From positions 1-7,310 of the forward strand of contig QAKO01000012.1 in NCBI GenBank assembly GCA_003343765.1: DNA of 7,310 nucleotides, written 5' to 3'. The DNA comes from Bacillota bacterium (GTDB lineage Bacteria > Bacillota > Clostridia > Christensenellales > Borkfalkiaceae). Under the pieces are notes generated by a model. The model was not told the origin of the DNA, made no database searches, and saw only the letters and a program-made list of their open reading frames with translations. Shown here in pieces: positions 4,953-7,310 of this stretch. Each line of letters begins with the position of its first letter. The stretch's first letter is position 1. The position numbers and the translations under genes are program-made.

Positions 4953-7310
4953 ATACAATCAGTTCTCCAAGCTTTATATCACTGTTTATGTATGCCTTGC
5001 CATCTGAATGGAGATAGCCTTCTCCACCCTTTAAAAACTGTGCTACGGAATACTCTGTCTCAGTTATTCCCGCTTTATTGGAATAAGTCATTACATGTAA
5101 TACCGCATCACGGTCAGGTTCCACATTGACATTCTGTCCCAGCGTAATATTTCCTCCCGCCAGTATGGTTCCGTGGAAAGTACTGCTCACTTTTACATTT
5201 CCGGTAGCAATGATCAGACCACGGAAATTTTCTGCGGAAGTATATTCATAATCTCCCTGAACCACTACTGCTTTATATTCCGAATCCGCACCGGTAAAAT
5301 ATTTTGCACCGGACTTATCTACAATATTAGTGTCAGCTCTTACAACTCCCCAATAGGTCAAAATCTTCCCTTCATTCACCAGATTGGTGTAGGCATTTGC
5401 TGTATCAGCAGTCTCTGAAGGCAATAATTGCTCGTAACTGTCTATCATCTTCTTAGACAAAGCCTTAAATTTGCTCTGATCTGCGGTAAGCAGAGCCTGG
5501 TATCCCACATTATTTTTATCGGTTCCCAATGTAGAAGGATGAAGCTCTGCGGAATGATCCTCACGACATACCAAATTTCCGGATAAATGCATGATATAAG
5601 CTCCGGAGGAGGCTTCACGCACCTTGACCGCCTTGGTATACAGGCTGGCATACGCATCCATTGTTTCTTTATTTACACTATAATAATCCTGATAATACCG
5701 TGCCGCATTGGTTCTGCCTTCTTCTGTTGTACTGTCAAAAGCGACATAATAATAAACCAATGTAATTTTGCTGTTAATGCGTTTAAAGTACTTCTGCACA
5801 TTACTGCTGTTTAACCCATAAGAAGCCAGTGTATTTCCGTTCAATGCCGCACAAGGCACATCAAATACAACTTCCCTCACACCGTCTCTTACTTTTTTAT
5901 TTGACTGGTCCCAAATCAGATCATAATACTGTTCCTTCGTCACTGGATTACTGGATCCTCCCAGAACAGACTTGCCGGAAGCATCCAATGCAATACACTG
6001 TGCCGGGATCAGATATGCCAGCTGATCACTCTTCACAGCTATGGACTGCCCCATCATAATGTCTTTCACGCCGGTATTCAGAGCTGCATCTTCTCCGGAC
6101 AGACCGGACTTCGCCGTGTTCAATGAAATATAGGAATTTCCCGCCAGTGTCAGATTGCGAAGTTCATTCAGATATATCTCCGTATCTGTTCCATTCACGA
6201 TCACTGCACTGTTATCCGCATTATTGCGTCCCGTACCAAATCCAATATATTGACCGGTATATTCTCCGTCTATCAGTGTTCCGGCTTTAAAACTATTCCG
6301 CTGACCATCCATCCTCAGATCTCCGGCTACATAAATACTATTACCGGCAAAATCAATTTTCCCCACGCTTGCCGTGTTATTACCGCCGCCGTGCATCCGT
6401 ATGGTTCCTGCCCATAGTTCTCCGTATTGGTCACTTGTCAGAGTGGCTCCTCTTCCCAGATACAGATCCTTCGCCACTACCATTCGTTTATCTGCATTTT
6501 CATTGCCTGCGGTTTCCTGTAAATTCACCGTTACCCCGGTACCATTTTCGGTATCCGCTTCTTCACTTCCAATAATAAGCCTGTCAGCGTAAAAGCTTCC
6601 ACCGATGGTATTATTGCTCAAATTCATAGGCGCATCGGGAATGACCTGAATATTGTTCTGTGCGACCATGGAAATTCCGGTGATGGACGGAAGTGTTACT
6701 GCCTGTGCAAATTCCATATCCGGAAGTTTGACTCTCAGATCTGTCTGGATCACAGAGACATACCCTGCATCATCCGTATAAGTAACTTTCAAATTACAAA
6801 AGGACAGACCATCTGTATACAGCTTCAGATCTCCTTTAGGGATTCCACTCCAGGAAGCATCTCCTTCCTTCTCCTGAATGAGATTACCGGAAGCATCCTG
6901 ATAGACACGATAAGTATCTGTTCCTCTGACAGCCTCAAGCACTGTGTTCTGTGCCAACGCTGTATCAGCACTGATATAGTTATACAGCTTGGTCAGATCA
7001 TATACCGTAGTATCATCCGCCTTATAATATTCCTGCATACTACTTAAAAAGTAATATCTCATTTTAGAATTCTTCTGCTCTTCGGATGTCGATTCAAAGC
7101 TCTCCAGTACCTTCGTGTAGGCTCCTGATACAGAGGTTGAAATCTGTCCTTCCATCCCCATCCGGATCTCGTCCAGCACAGTCTCCGCAGAATAAAAGTT
7201 ATCCTTTGCCTTCAGGTTGTTGGCCTTCATCTGATAATTTAACAGAGACATATACATCAAAACACTGGCTAAAATGCCAATAAAGGCCATAGCTATGATC
7301 ACAACGACCA
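4930..7310 (-). CDS. Large PilX/GspK-like minor pilin, 5' end outside window
   Basis: About 792 residues are visible, ending at TAA (4932-4930). The frame stays open to the right edge: two valine codons precede the GTG at 7302, and the protein enters the window inside a hydrophobic helix (VVVIIAMAFIGILASVLMYM). The true start and any prepilin cleavage site lie upstream. The helix is followed by an amphipathic stretch (NYQMKANNLKAKDNFYSAE), as in PilX-type pilins that anchor in the membrane before assembly. Counting from the GTG, residues about 225-400 and 675-730 are rich in short beta-strand repeats with G-N/D turns (LTLAGNSYISLN, GNVKVSSTFHGTILAGG), suggesting a beta-solenoid or bactofilin-like surface. 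PilX-type proteins are usually under 250 residues, so this one is greatly enlarged. It overlaps the next gene by 23 bases. The minor-pilin assignment rests on the N-terminal helix and the neighbours; the function of the large ectodomain is unknown. Confidence 0.75.
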   Translation of the reverse strand, partial: VVVIIAMAFIGILASVLMYMSLLNYQMKANNLKAKDNFYSAETVLDEIRMGMEGQISTSVSGAYTKVLESFESTSEEQKNSKMRYYFLSSMQEYYKADDTTVYDLTKLYNYISADTALAQNTVLEAVRGTDTYRVYQDASGNLIQEKEGDASWSGIPKGDLKLYTDGLSFCNLKVTYTDDAGYVSVIQTDLRVKLPDMEFAQAVTLPSITGISMVAQNNIQVIPDAPMNLSNNTIGGSFYADRLIIGSEEADTENGTGVTVNLQETAGNENADKRMVVAKDLYLGRGATLTSDQYGELWAGTIRMHGGGNNTASVGKIDFAGNSIYVAGDLRMDGQRNSFKAGTLIDGEYTGQYIGFGTGRNNADNSAVIVNGTDTEIYLNELRNLTLAGNSYISLNTAKSGLSGEDAALNTGVKDIMMGQSIAVKSDQLAYLIPAQCIALDASGKSVLGGSSNPVTKEQYYDLIWDQSNKKVRDGVREVVFDVPCAALNGNTLASYGLNSSNVQKYFKRINSKITLVYYYVAFDSTTEEGRTNAARYYQDYYSVNKETMDAYASLYTKAVKVREASSGAYIMHLSGNLVCREDHSAELHPSTLGTDKNNVGYQALLTADQSKFKALSKKMIDSYEQLLPSETADTANAYTNLVNEGKILTYWGVVRADTNIVDKSGAKYFTGADSEYKAVVVQGDYEYTSAENFRGLIIATGNVKVSSTFHGTILAGGNITLGQNVNVEPDRDAVLHVMTYSNKAGITETEYSVAQFLKGGEGYLHSDGKAYINSDIKLGELIVYENWQKK
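4965..4968 (-). promoter_or_regulatory. Weak ribosome-binding site of the small prepilin
   Basis: GGAG within the 3' end of gene 1 is the only Shine-Dalgarno candidate near the small prepilin start. It is 6 bases from TTG 4958 and 12 bases from ATG 4952, so the start codon is not settled by it. It is weaker than the site of the next gene, so coupling to gene 1 translation may matter here. Confidence 0.5.

Noticed and set aside
7300..7302. GTG at 7302 as the true start of the large PilX-like gene
   Set aside because: It falls inside the hydrophobic helix, with valine codons continuing in frame to the edge, and leaves no basic n-region. The start must be upstream of the window.
1..7310. RNA genes, CRISPR arrays, insertion sequences, promoters or terminators inside the window
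   Set aside because: None seen. Coding is continuous on the minus strand, junctions are 10 bases or shorter, and the only tandem repeat is in frame and has no spacers.

Overview
The window is coding almost from end to end on the minus strand. It reads as part of one operon of four genes transcribed from the right edge to the left edge, with no intergenic space longer than 10 bases. Strong AGGAGG-type ribosome-binding sites, class III (prepilin) signal peptides without an outer-membrane system, Ig-like surface domains and the overall style of the proteins suggest a Gram-positive anaerobe of the Clostridia, most likely a Lachnospiraceae-type gut bacterium. The lineage is an inference from style, not from a marker gene.

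In transcription order: (1) 7310-4930 is a very large PilX/GspK-like minor pilin whose first residues lie outside the window. (2) 4952-4389 is a small GspH/FimT-like prepilin with a textbook cleavage site (GG|FSLVE). (3) 4378-1841 is an 845-residue prepilin (KG|FTLVE) of the PilW/GspJ type, with two tandem Ig-like domains and a long C-terminal part of unknown type. (4) 1844-1 runs off the left edge; it starts with an ordinary Sec signal peptide and carries a low-complexity hexapeptide repeat linker. The junctions are a 23-base overlap, a 10-base gap whose Shine-Dalgarno sequence shares bases with the previous stop codon, and a 4-base ATGA overlap. The three genes whose starts are visible are therefore probably translationally coupled, and no promoter or terminator lies inside the window.

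Taken together this looks like a minor-pilin (tip) cassette of a Gram-positive type IV pilus or pseudopilus. The assembly ATPase, platform protein, prepilin peptidase and major pilin are not in the window. The gene order (small and large minor pilins followed by one large secreted non-pilin protein) resembles the fimU-pilV-pilW-pilX-pilY1 layout of Gram-negative type IV pili. This makes gene 4 a candidate tip protein or adhesin in the PilY1 position. That functional reading is a hypothesis; the sequence shows only the layout, the signals and the domains.
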